From Clavaria fumosa (taxonomy: Eukaryota > Basidiomycota > Agaricomycetes > Agaricales > Clavariaceae): a stretch of 64,000 nucleotides of DNA. Position 1 is the first letter of the stretch, and each line of letters begins with the position of its first letter. Where the stretch lies: positions 2,170,001-2,234,000 of the forward strand of contig OX637803.1 of NCBI GenBank assembly GCA_951802425.1, in the 5' to 3' direction. Below, one piece after another: positions 48,671-59,320 of the stretch. Both the position numbers and the translations under genes were made by a program. The notes below the pieces were generated by a model, which made no database searches, was not told the origin of the DNA, and saw only the letters and a list, made by a program, of their open reading frames with translations.

Positions 48671-49858
48671 AGGCTGGGCGTCCTGACCAGCTAGCTTGGC
48701 CTTGTCAGGGTGGGAGAGGAAGAAGTCCCGGAGAAGCAACGTTACGTTAGTGAGGTTCCTACGGGGCTCCCAAGTGTTTTCCTCCACTGGATATCCCAAC
48801 CACTTCACCAAGTACTTCACCCCATGTCCCACCTTCTTAACATCAAGGATCACCTCCACATCATACTCCAGGTGGTTGTCATCAATCGTAGGGGGTGGAG
48901 GGGGAGGCAGGTTCTGAGAAGGGAAGGAGGGGGGGTGGTATGGTGTCAACAGCAACTCATTGAAGACCCGATGGATGCGCCAGGCCCGAGGGAGCTTGAG
49001 GCGATACCCAGCAGGTCCCACCTTCTCCTCAACTGCAAAGGGGCCTGCTCTCTTGTTGTCAAGCTTTTTACAGGGCCGGTCCATCTTCAAGTTTCTAGTG
49101 TCCAGCCAGACCAGATCTCCCTCAGAGTACTCCCGACTTGGGCATTTCCCCTTATCATAGCTCTTCTTCATCGCTGCCACCGCTTTCTCCATTGCCTCCT
49201 TGGCTGCTCTTCGGGACTCCGTGAGCTTAGCCATCCACTCGTCCGCCGCCAGGTTCACCTCAGAAGGTGGCCGGAGCCCCCCATTCCATGGGTGTCGTCC
49301 ATAATCGAGGAAGAAAGGTGTCTGTCCTGTCGCTGAGTGCTCACGATTATTAAGAGCAAACTCCGCAGTGGACAACCATTCAGCCCAGTCATCCTGGAGA
49401 TGGTCCACATAAGCCCGGAGATAGATCTCCATCTCCTGGTTTGCCCGTTCCGTCTGTCCATCAGTCTGTGGATGAAAGGCAGTACTTGGATTTGCCTTTA
49501 CCCGGATCATGGAGTAGAACTCCTTCATGAAGCGGGACACAAACTGGGACCCCCGGTCACTCACAACCTTGTGAGGGACTCCATGGTCACGAAACACTCG
49601 ATCCCGGAGGAGACGCACCGCTCCAAGTCCTGTGAGGTCGAGCCCAATCGCTTCGAGCAGTGTCCATTTTGTGAATTTGTCGACAATAACAAGGATGGCA
49701 TTATGTCCACGGGAGAGGGGGAGGGGACCGACTATGTCCCATGAAATCACCGACCAGGGACCATCAGGCACCAGATGGGGGTGCAGTGGGGCAGCACGCT
49801 TGGTATGGTCGGGCTTCGTCCGCTGGCATGTCTCACCCCTGGGCATACCGATCCGCAT
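48671..49858 (-). CDS. Integrase core and chromodomain of the full-length chromovirus
   Basis: Integrase catalytic residues: Asp in VISWDIVGPLP, Asp in VVSDRGSQF and Glu in GQTERANQEMEIYL. Then the linker (LDNKRAGPFAVEEKVGPAGYRLKLP, RVFNELLLTPYHPP) and a chromodomain YDVEVILDVKKVG, YLVKWLGYPVEENTWEP. Chromodomains of this group steer integration to histone-marked chromatin. This part is uninterrupted. Confidence 0.93.
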
Positions 49859-51350
49859 CTTTTACCATGTCCGGCCACCAATAACCCTTCACTAGTGCTG
49901 CTCTCAACTTCCGGGGCCCAGGGTGTCCAGCAGCGGGGAGGTCATGCTCAAACTCAAGAACGGCCTCACGAGCTCCTAGGGGGACCCAGGTGACTATCCC
50001 CTTCCGCCAGAGTCCAGCACGATCTCGTGTCCACTCATCATCAAGCTCCTCCGGCTTCTGTATGTGTACCGCGCTATTTTTCTGGAGTAGCGTCTCCATT
50101 TCCGATGTGAATGACACACGGACTTCCGTTTCTGGGAAAACCTGCACCAGTGCATCCTCCTCCACCATCTCTCCATAGTCTGGTCTCCGGGAGAGTGCAT
50201 CTGCCTTTGTATTTGACTTGCCAGTGTGATACTTTATCTCAAAGTCAAAGCACTGGAGCTCTCCAACCCAACGAACCTGCCTCGGCTTCAACTTCTGGGG
50301 CTTCCGGAAGTACTGGAGGTTTGCATGGTCCATCCAGATCTCAATCGTCTCCTCTGCTCCAATGAGGTATGCTCGCCACTCGCGAAGTGCCCGAATCACA
50401 GCCAAGAACTCCTTGTCATACACATCGTAGTTCTTCTCAGCTGCAGTGAGGGCCTTGGAGATATAGTCAACAACTCTCCAGGTTCCATCCATCTGCTGCT
50501 GCGAGAGCACTCCACCAGTTGCCAGGTTGCTTGCATCTGTCTCTACCTTCCATCTCCCTTTGTCCTGAGGCAGAGCCAAGACCGGGGCCGATACGAGTGC
50601 CTGGCGGAGATCTCGGAAGGCTGCTTCCTCCTCCTCCTCCCATTTCCATGGAACATTCCCAGTCAGCTGGAAGAGTGGCTTTGCCCGGGCAGAAAGATTC
50701 GGGATGTGCCGGCAGAGGTAGTTCAGCATTCCATTGAACCTCTGGACATCCTTCACATTCTTGGGACGTGGCCAATCTCGGACTGCTGCACCCTTGGCCG
50801 GATCATGCTCTAGTCTGTTGTGGGAGATCTTCATCCCCAGGAAGATGATCTCACTCTTCTCAAACTCGCATTTACTGAGTTTGAGACACAACCCATTCTC
50901 TCCAAACTTCCTCAAGACCCGATCCATCCAGTACCGGTGTGTAGCCAAGTCCTCTGCAAACACAATGACATCATCCACATAGGCCCTCACATGTCCTCCT
51001 GCAATCTCCTCCCTCAACACATGATTCATGAAGCGTTGGAAGGTAGCAGGGGCATTCTGCAGTCCAAACCACATGACAGCTGGTTCGAAGAGTCCACGGG
51101 GTGTCAGGAAGGCGCAGTGGTGCTGGTGCTCGGGCCAGACCTGCATAGATGGGAAACCTCCCTTTGCATCAATCTTAGAGTAGATCGACGCTCCTTTAAG
51201 CACATCCACTGTGTCTCGGATGTGGGGGAGGGGGTACTTGTCCTTGATCAGGTGTGCATTCAGCCTCGAGTAGTCGATGATTGGCCACAGTTTGTCCTTC
51301 TCATGTTTGAAGAAGAAGGGGCTGGCATACGGGGATTTTGAGGGCCGGAT
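49833..51350 (-). pseudogene. Reverse transcriptase, RNase H and integrase zinc finger
   Basis: The frame continues directly from the TGA at 51351 with RPSKSPYASPFFF, then WFGLQNAPATFQRF, the YVDD catalytic motif in RAYVDDVIVF, RNase H (TDASNLATGGVLSQ, YDVYDKEFLAVI) and the HHCC region of integrase (AAGHPGPRKLRAALVKGYWW). A 2 bp deletion near 49840 separates it from the next frame just before the second Cys pair. Confidence 0.92.
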
Positions 51351-52685
51351 TCATCCAGAAGCAAGCTGCTCATCCACCCAACAGTTCATCTCCACCATCT
51401 CCTGCCGTGTCAAAGAATACAGCTTGGAGGAGAGGTGCTCAGGGTCCTTTTTGAACTCGATCTTAATATCGAAGTCTGGTCGGGAGCGGGGAAGTTCGTC
51501 CCACTTCGCTTCACTAAACACCAAAGGGTAGCAGCTGGGCCAATCGGGGGTAGGGCCAGAGTTGGGAAAACGGGTGTCCAGAATACTCGTGGATGCGAGG
51601 GTACTCGTTTTCAGGGGTGCAGAGGCTCGAGGGGATGGGGAACACTGTGGGGGGCAGCGGGTAAGGCTCAGCTCTGCCTTCTGCCAGTCGATATCCGGGT
51701 TATGCCGCTTGAGCCAGTCATGCCCAAGGATGACCTTGTGGGACTGGGTCTTTCCCAGCAGAAAGTGGATCCGCTCCTGGTGGTCACCAACTCTCACCAG
51801 CACCTCTATCCCATACCAGACCTTTCCATTCCTGTTCTGTGTCCCATCCACATTATACATGGTGATTGGGTTCAGCAGGAGAGATGGCTCCAGTCCCACT
51901 CCTTTCGCCCACTCCAAGTCCATGAAGCAGTTGGTGCACCCTGAGTTGACAAGGGCCTTCATTGTGGTCCCTTTGCCAGTGCTGAAAGCCTCCAAGTGCA
52001 CCTGGATGGCTAGCTCTCGTGGCACATGTTTCCGCACTTCTGGCCACACTCTGGTTAGGCGCTCTGCCAGTCTCACTTCCTCCTTCACCTCAGCCCCAAT
52101 TCGGGTATGTCTCCGCTGCAAGATAGTATATCGGGGTATACTTGCAGCAGGCACAGGGACGGAAAGGGGGCTGGCACACTTCTTCTCCCCAGTGGGAGTC
52201 CTCCTCTCTCTCTCACACAGCTCTATGCAGGCTCGGAGCCATGCAATCTCTTTCTCATATCCCTCCGCCATTTGGGGGGCACATGGCGCTGCCCGGGTTT
52301 GGGCCCTTGGGACCGGCAGATGTGTATCAGGCAGGGGGCAGAAACGGACAGCATGGCCAGTCTGGTGGCATCGGAAACAACATCTCTCATCAGCAGGGGC
52401 CCATCCTCGGGCCATGGCCACATCTGGAGTACACAGCAGAGGGGTCACAAGAGGTTGCGAAACGGTCACGGCAGGTCGCGGTAGGGTCGCGGTGGGTCGC
52501 GGTGTCCGTTCTGTGAGTATCCCATCCAGTCGCCTTTGCTGGGCATCAAGCCTCTCAGCCAGCACCTTCCATTCTCCATATGTCTCTGGCATCGGGGAGA
52601 CACCATAGATTCTCTCCACCAACCTCCTACTCAGGTTCAACTCCAGCCAATGGACTAGGATTCCTGAGTCCTTCTCTGCACTCAA
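51351..52685 (-). pseudogene. Gag C-terminus, zinc knuckle, retropepsin and start of RT
   Basis: Blocks: WLELNLSRRLVERIYG; a CCHC knuckle CFRCHQTGHAVRFC; a retropepsin whose active site reads VNSGCTNCFMD (Asn codon at 51945-51947, Asp in the sibling, a CpG transition), so the protease should be inactive; and PDFDIKIEFKKDPEHLS of reverse transcriptase. The frame ends at a TGA at 51351-51353 (CGA in the sibling). Confidence 0.9.
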
Positions 52686-52694
52686 CTTCGCCCG

Positions 52695-53093
52695 TCAGAA
52701 CAGTGTCTCGAATTTCGCGAAGAACTCTGGTGCTGTCATGGCACCCTGTTTCAGCCCTGCAACATCGGCAAGGGCAGTCGCACAGTCATTCGGGTCATCG
52801 AATGCGCGCTTCATCTCCTCCACAAACTCTGCCCAGGTTCCGGCCTCGCCACTACCCAGGATCTCTTCCACCTTCATATTCGCCCACTCTGCAGCGAATC
52901 CTTCTCCAGTAATTTTGCTCAGAGCAAGAAGGACCTTCACCAGGTCCACAGCATAGACAGTCGGGTTCGCCATAAACAGGAGGCAAAGGGATCGGAGGAA
53001 CGTACGGAAGTTCCTTTTCTGCCCATCAAAGGGGGCAACAGATAGGTCAAGCCTCATAGGTTGGGCTACAGGCGGGGCGACATGGTCTGCCAT
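52695..53093 (-). pseudogene. Gag N-terminal part of the full-length chromovirus
   Basis: The ATG at 53093 (MADHVAPPVAQ) starts a capsid-type Gag almost identical to the sibling. It ends at a TGA (52695-52697) where the sibling reads CGA, after FAKFETL; the neighbouring codons also carry C-to-T changes. Without this stop the frame runs on into the zinc knuckle and protease. Confidence 0.88.
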
Positions 53094-53655
53094 CACAGGC
53101 CCTGGATGCTGTAAATAAAGTTCCAGGCCTTGGGCACTCAGGATTTCTTCGATCTCTTAACAGTCCTGTCCTCTTAGGCTGCTCTTCTGTGTACTTATGT
53201 ACCTATAGAACTCTTATTCTATGAAACTTTTGTTAACGTGGGGCCCAAATGGTGTCCCAGGTGGTCACTCCACAACTCCTAATGAGTTGCCCGTGCGCCC
53301 TTCTGACAATGGTCACAGAGCAAGGGCCCTGTCCACTGGACCAGGAAACTACAGAAAGACTATGTAGGGGCCTTTCCTTGCCCTGTACACTACACGATTC
53401 ACTGGTACATAGCTGTAAAACAAAGTTCCGGGCCTTGGGCACTCGGTATCACTTGGGGAGGGTCACAGTTGACTTCCTCCTGGTCTGGTCACGTGTATCT
53501 ACACACAGTAAAAATTTCGCACGGTTCTGTTACACACCGCGGGCAGGGTAAAGGAGAAGAGGATGATAGGGGCTGAGCTGTGACAACATGTCACAGTTTG
53601 AAATTAAGGGTCCAGGCTAGCCGGGTTAGGACACGGGGCTAGGGCGGACAGGCGG

Positions 53656-53666
53656 ATCTTAGTATT
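53656..53666 (-). promoter_or_regulatory. Self-priming primer-binding site
   Basis: In element sense AATACTAAGAT lies one base inside the 5' LTR. It is the exact 11-base complement of ATCTTAGTATT within the LTR (53713-53723), just after the TATA box, and no tRNA 3'-end complement (TGG...) is present. This is the Tf1/sushi arrangement, in which the RNA's own 5' end primes reverse transcription. Confidence 0.85.
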
Positions 53667-53667
53667 A

Positions 53668-53957
53668 TATCAGACTGGGTCTCACACAACTTAAGCATAA
53701 GGTCATGACGACAATACTAAGATAAGGGGAAAAGGGTACAAGAATGGAAAAGACGTAGTATATATAGCGAACGCTTCGGCATTTGCCGGCGTTCCCACGC
53801 TCGGACCTCTCGGATCACGTGATGCGCCCAGGCCCAGGTCATGTGATCTTACGATTATGTAATCTGACCACAGCCACAGGTCATGTGACCTTCCAACAAC
53901 CCTCCCCAGTTTCTCCACAACTGCACTTTGGGATGGCTTACATAAGCGATCCTAACA
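53668..53957 (-). repeat. 5' LTR of the full-length chromovirus
   Basis: 290 bp, same length as the 3' LTR. In element sense TATATATA lies about 43 bases before the string ATCTTAGTATT (53723-53713), the expected RNA start. It is flanked on the right by the TGATG target duplication (53958-53962). Confidence 0.95.
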
Positions 53958-55289
53958 TGATGCAAATTACTGAAAAACATTTGATGAAGTTTTTGATGAC
54001 AAGTTTCATCAAAAACGCTGTCACCAAGTGTGGATAAAAATTGTGTTGACTGAACCCAATAATGTGGCTGAAATGCCAACTGCTGGTTGTGAGAAGGTTG
54101 ACAAAAACTCATAATAGGTGACTCATGACTTCGCAAAATTTTGCATTGCAAAGACCGAAGTGTCCGTCTCCCAGATACTACCACAAACTTCCATAATGAG
54201 CATCGAATGTGTGTCCTTTGCAAATGAGAGGAGATCCAGCCCAAGAATTTCTTCTAGAAACTAAAATGAACCTATCATAAGCAATAATAATGAAAGTCAT
54301 GTAAAGAAAGAAAGATTTACAATGCCAATTTTGAGAGCAGTGCCTGGGGTGCAATGGGGGTCACCACTATCTGGATTGGTATGTGTGTACAAAAAGACAA
54401 GGAGGTGTCTGACTCCCTTTCTGAATAAGGAAAAGGATAATAAATGTCAGAATTTGCTTTATAATGGAAAAACCAAGACTTACTGTCGAAGAGTCTTCAC
54501 AAATTTTGCCAAGGTCGACTGGTGCTTCTCCAATGACTTAATATCTGAGGGAACAACATCTAGCTTGATCTCCAACTCGAAAAATCCCCTCCCCTCTGAC
54601 TCTGGGGTGTACCAACCACTCAATGTGTTGGCCACAGATTTGAACAGATCGCCTCTCTCAGTGATGGAGCTTAGGTGAAGATTGATAAGTGCGATCGAGC
54701 TAGTGTTTTGGCAGGCATAGTTGCCTCGCAGTGTTGCAGGCCTGACTAAGCCAAACACTTGTTGGATGGGCTGATCATTGCAGTGAAGGGGCTAAGAGGT
54801 CAATTATCAGTTCAATGGCTCGAGGTATGAACACAGAAGCATACATAGTAGGGTTGATTTTGAGCAGCTGATCTAAGATGACAGCTGATGCATTTGAACT
54901 TTGTGTCTGCCTGGGTAACTAAGTTCTGCCCCCCTGGGATACTCAAGCACTTTTCACACATGGTTCGTGGACAGTAATCGCAATTTATCGATAGACCGCC
55001 ATTCCCACATCCAGAACACCACTAAGGGCAAACAAGTCAGATCCAAAGGCAACCCTGAATGAGGTTCACTCACTTCATCATTCCCCTCTTTGTCTGTCTC
55101 ATTAATGTAGGCTGATCTCCTAGTACAATCAACATGGATTGAGACATAGTCCTTACCAGAACCACAGGAGCAGGCCGTTTGGGTGCAGGTTCTGGATTAG
55201 CTGACTTGTTATGGCCCTTAGGCAAGGTGGCTCTTGTAGCAGGAGCCCCAGATGACCTCTTAGCAGATTGTCTAGTCCTAGCCATGATT

Positions 55290-55815
55290 GTGTGAGCGGA
55301 CAAGGCTGACAAGGCAGACACATCACGACTCGAAGTTGCCGAACATGTCACATGACTTAAAAGATCATGCGGCATGTGGCATGCCATAACCAGTGTAGAT
55401 GTCAGTTTAACAACCAAGTCCAATTCGTTAACATTTTTTTCACTCGACAAATAATGCTAACTATACAGCTCAGTGGTGTAGAACCCCCAATGCGGGCCCT
55501 CATTGGGAGTTCCCCACCACATGAACCTTACATGATGTCTACAATTACAAAAGAGAAAATGCAGAATCACACACAGCTGATGCCAACACCAGTGGTTGAG
55601 TATCGGGGTCACACATCACAAAATCACCTGAAACTGCTTAAGTAAAAAGAGGATGTTGAAGTAATACACTTACCTTTTCCATCTCAATGGCCAATCGCAT
55701 GGGCAGTACAGTACGTGTAGAACTGGGCTAGTCCAAAAATTAGCAAGTGAGGTGAAGCTGAGGTGTGCATAACTTGTGGGTATCACTACCCAAGGGTAGT
55801 AAGAACCAACCAAGC
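55290..55815. other. Upstream region of the H3-tail gene, no other gene seen
   Basis: The frame of the first exon is open a further 165 bases upstream of the ATG at 55285 but begins without supporting features. The rest shows nothing recognisable. Confidence 0.4.
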
Positions 55816-55819
55816 GGGC

Positions 55820-56195
55820 GAGGAAGGCCACCGAGGGCCATGTCACTTAACGCACCACAGCGTCAATGAGAGAAAGGCCACCGAGGGCCATGTCGCCCAA
55901 CGCACCGCAGCGCCGATGAAAGTAAGAAAGGCCACCGAGGGCCATGTCGCTTAACACACCGTAGCATCAACGAGAAAGGCCACCAAGGGCCATGGTCACC
56001 CAACGCACCACAGCACTGACAAGAGAAAGGCCACCAAGGGCCGTGTTGCTTAACGCACCATAGCATCAACAAGAAAGGCCACCGAGGGCCATGGTCACCC
56101 AACGCACTGCAGCACCGACGAAAGTAAGAAAGGCCACGAAGGGCCATGTCACTTAATGCACTGTAGCATCAATGAGAAAGGCCACCGAGGGCCTG
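55820..56195. repeat. Minisatellite of 47-54 bp with GGCCACCGAGGGCC core
   Basis: Eight copies of GAAAGGCCACCGAGGGCCATG followed by CCCAACGCACC(A/G)CAGC and a variable AT-rich tail. The core is a near-palindrome (GGCC...GGCC). Unit length alternates because some copies carry an extra AAGTAA. Confidence 0.85.
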
Positions 56196-56815
56196 TTATG
56201 GAACCAGGTTTGCTACCTGTGAATAATAATATTTAAGTAAGGGAAACTGAAGTTAACCCTAATAGGAACCTCAAATATTATTACTAGGTCAGCTCAATGT
56301 CCCAATTGAGCTTCTGGTTGCACACCTTCCTGTAAACAGATACTAAGATAACCTTAATATTGTCTACAAGGCATTGCTAATGTGGGCAGCAAATAGAAAT
56401 AATCTATAGTGACTCAAGCATCAATATCTCAAACAAGGGTAATTAACCAAAGGATTCCCATAGTCATCTCGACTATTTCATCCTCTTACACCTTGCCTTA
56501 ATATCCAACCAATAATGAGATATTAAATACTTAAGTCTATTCATATGAATAATGTACTATGACAATATTCATATCTTGCCAATGGGATGGCAGATCCTTC
56601 CAAGATTAATTCTCTAATACCCTCTCTATCCTATTTCCCTTTCACTCTCTTATACCTTGGCCCAATTCCTATTCCTTCCTTAGATATAAAATATTCATAT
56701 CTAATACCTGTAATACAAAGTAAGACATCAGTGACAGCACAGTAAGATTACCTAAGCACGAAAATATTTGTAGCACATGCATTACATAAGCTTTTGGCAT
56801 GACTAGAGTGAGATG
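56196..56815. other. AT-rich spacer, nothing recognised
   Basis: It begins with TGTTATGGAACCAGG, close to the LTR start TGTTATGG at 57507, which may mark an LTR remnant. No end pair or gene is seen. Confidence 0.4.
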
Positions 56816-57495
56816 CCTGAGGACTGGGCTTCCTGGCTCCTGATCACAGAATTCGCCCTCAATAACCACACCTATGGTAGTTCTGACGTGACTCCTTCCT
56901 ACTTGACTATGCTCGACACCCCATCGCCCTCCCAGACCTTCACCTCAATGAGTTGAACAACCCTGCTGCTGACAACTTCCTGGAGAAGGCCTATGAGATG
57001 CGAGGAAAGATGAAGGGATTAGTAGAACAGTCCAACAAAACTATGGAGAGGAGAGGCAGATACATGACTGACTGGAAGGAAGGAACCCTAGTTTGGCTGG
57101 AAAGCCATAATCTGGTATTGGAGGACCTGCGAAAGAAGTTGATGCCAAGGCAAGTCGGGCCATTCAAGGTCATCAGAAAACGAGGTGCTGCCGCCTATGA
57201 GCTCGAACTGCCGTGACACTGGTGCATACACCCAGTGTTCCATAAGTCACTGCTCACACTCGCTACCCCAGGACCTGACCACCCAGAACATCCTGAGAGT
57301 ATGGAGATCGATGGGGAGCCACAGTATGAAGTGGAGTTTGTTAGGGCTAAATGGAAATAAGGAAGGCAAATACAGTACCTGGTATGGTGGGCCAGTTATC
57401 CCCCAGAAGACGACACCTGGGAACCTGCAAGAAACCTCAAGGATGCGCAAGAGGCAATATGGGACTTTGAGATTGCTCAGAAGGTGCAATCTTAA
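56816..57495 (+). pseudogene. Second Gypsy family: integrase end and chromodomain remnant
   Basis: It reads EDWASWLLITEFALNNHTYG of the integrase core, then LHLNELNNPAADNFLEKAYE, the linker LRKKLMPRQVGPFKVIRKRG, HPVFHKSLL and a chromodomain with [21 protein letters not shown]. There are stops at 57214 and 57357, and a frame change near 56925. It is unlike the chromovirus at 48367. A polypurine tract (AAGGAGGAGGTGA) leads to the LTR at 57507. Confidence 0.82.
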
Positions 57496-57506
57496 GGAGG
57501 AGGTGA

Positions 57507-58090
57507 TGTTATGGTATGTAGTCACATGACTGCTTGCAACCTTCGCCACACATCCATGACCATACACCAGCACCTATGGACCCCTGCAATTATGTGACCA
57601 GAAGGCACCTGATCACCTGACTATGGACCATGTGACCACTACTGAGAGGATGGCCCATATTTGTGATGGCACGTCTGTGTGGGATGCCATCATCCTGTCA
57701 GACTGTGGCAGCTGTCACCTTGGCACCAATGCCATTAAGCCAATTCCAGTATTTCCCTTGTTCCTCATCACTGTTTCCATTGTCCTGTCCCCTTGCCATC
57801 CTTATCCCTCCCCTGTCACTATCCTATCCCCCCAGCAACGACCCTTCCCCTTCTTGCTGCCATCGCAACCCCGTGATCATCCCCTGGATATGTTCATCCT
57901 CTCCCTATGATCGTGACCCTCCCCTCTCAACCCTTTGTACTCGCATCATTACCTTATCTTTACACCTTAGTATATATACTAGTTGGTAGGAATCCTGTAT
58001 TCCCTAGACTTGTTATTCTCAATCTATGCTCCCTCTTCACATCCTGCCCAGCTAGCCTGCCCGGGACTGACTAAGCAGCAAGCCATAACA
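57507..58090 (+). repeat. LTR of the second Gypsy family, 584 bp
   Basis: It starts TGTTATGG and ends CCATAACA, an 8 bp inverted terminal repeat, and follows directly on a polypurine tract. It contains TATATATACTAG near 57970. It is the 3' LTR of the integrase remnant. Confidence 0.82.
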
Positions 58091-59312
58091 CAAAAGTGAC
58101 CACAAGCACTTTCAGGGAGAGTCCCAGCAACCTGAAAACACAGTCCAGGGACAGTATAGTGGCCAACACAAAGCCTAACAGCAAATTGGTTCCAGGAATC
58201 ACCATTTCCCACCTTAGAGATGATGGCTGCCTTACCCTTAGTAGGGAGCTGCTTCATGGTGGGAAAGTTGAGGGAAAGTGAAGGAAGGCCCTCCTTATAT
58301 ACTAGAAGATGATCTGGTAACATTATTTGTTTATTGGGATGTCCATTCAGCAAATTCATTCAATTATTCTACTTTTGATGCCTGCAAAAAAACTGTCCAG
58401 ATGACTCCCATACAAACAAGTGCAAATATTTCAGTTTAAACTAAACATGTGTTGAATCTGAATACATGGACAGATAGCCAAGAGGTAGGGCTATCAGATG
58501 GTGTGTTTTACATGTTTGCTTATTGACCTGTTATTGAGATATTGCTGACATAATCCAAATACACAAAACATCCAGACAGTTTTTTGGGTCACTGTACCAC
58601 TGGTGACACTGGTAGTGCCAGTAATAGTGGTAGCACTGGTGATGTTGGTAATGCCAGTGGTGGTGCATGGCAAGTCATGCACTGAATGAAGAGATTGCAC
58701 AACTGTGTGTTGCATGTCAATATGAGGGATTTGGGCAGGGGATAGGTGTAAGGTGGGCTCACAAGGAGTCATGTGAGTATGGCATGGTGGTTGTGAGTGT
58801 CATGTAAAGGTGAGGGAAGGCCAGGGAGGCTCCCAGAAGAGAGTGGTGGGTTTTGGAAGAATGCAGGGGAGTTTGCAAAGTTATGGAGAGGTGTCAGGAG
58901 GCCCGTAGGTTCTGGTAGGGTTGATTTCGGTAAGGAGAAATGGGTGGGTCCTGACAAAGAGCAGGCAGGGGAGGAAGGGAAGTTCACACACCACACTCAA
59001 GTTCAGCAGTGAAAGAATCATGCTTAGTAATTAACAAATGTGCTGTGAAGCTGTGCATAGGGGCCATGTTGCTTCCTCTTGCCACTGGGTGTTGAAGCTG
59101 CCATCAAGCAGTTCCTCAGGTGTGGTGGGGAGCGAGCATGACAAAACATTGACAGGGTGGAGGGTTGGGCAGCGAGACGGGGAGTGAGCATATGTCAGAC
59201 TTCAAAAATTTCAACATGGGATCACATTATCCTATGTTGAAACTTTTTGAAGTCCAACACACCTCTACCCATCAGCAGCAACAACAACAAATGGTGGTGG
59301 CCAGCAGTCATG
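58091..59312. other. No recognised gene
   Basis: It includes an ATCACTGGTG/CACTGGTAGTGCC-like repeat near 58590-58670 and a G-rich stretch near 58800-59000. A 13-base inverted pair, GACTTCAAAAATTTC...TTTTTGAAGTC, occurs near 59190-59255. Open frames here are short and unsupported. Confidence 0.45.
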
Positions 59313-59320
59313 GTGGCAGT

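Larger units (their letters stand above)
48367..53957 (-). mobile_element. Full-length Ty3/Gypsy chromovirus, 5,591 bp, self-priming type
   Basis: Two 290 bp LTRs flank gag, protease, reverse transcriptase, RNase H, integrase and a chromodomain. The target duplication TGATG lies at 48362-48366 and 53958-53962. The polypurine tract (TAAGAGGGGGGTGA) adjoins the 3' LTR at 48657-48670. The LTRs differ at four of 290 positions, so insertion is fairly recent, yet the polyprotein is broken: TGA at 52695-52697 and 51351-51353, Asp to Asn in the protease and a 2 bp deletion near 49840. It sits inside the H3-tail gene. Confidence 0.96.
48000..55285 (-). pseudogene. Histone H3 tail-like / ADD-like finger gene, split by a chromovirus
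   Basis: The first exon starts at the ATG 55285 with ARTRQSAKRSSG and continues ...ATRATLPKG; it aligns without gaps to the first 20 residues of histone H3, with Arg at the K4 and K9 positions. A short exon ending at 55074 (NETDKEGNDE) is followed at 55021 by WCSGCGNGGLSINCDYCPRT and CEKC: six cysteines spaced C-x2-C-x8-C-x2-C-x4-C-x2-C (54947-55018), the spacing of the ADD/PHD finger in ATRX. A later exon (54484-54770) contains SGWYTPESEGRGFFELEIKL. Exons near 54380-54420 and 54020-54250 follow. The frame at 54030-53958 stays open across the removed insertion into 48366-48290 (PELLKEEEGLGAHTSLKVF) and then WHRDLHPLGDLISPQCPIC. Exon joins near 55130-55180, 54840-54900 and 54030-54130 are unresolved; a TGA interrupts at about 54127. 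The role is unknown. Confidence 0.6.

Noticed and set aside
54779..55018. A further CxxC pair (FKCISCH-like) completing the finger of the H3-tail gene
   Set aside because: It is only in frame if one more T is present near 54900; the numbering does not support that, so I do not claim it.
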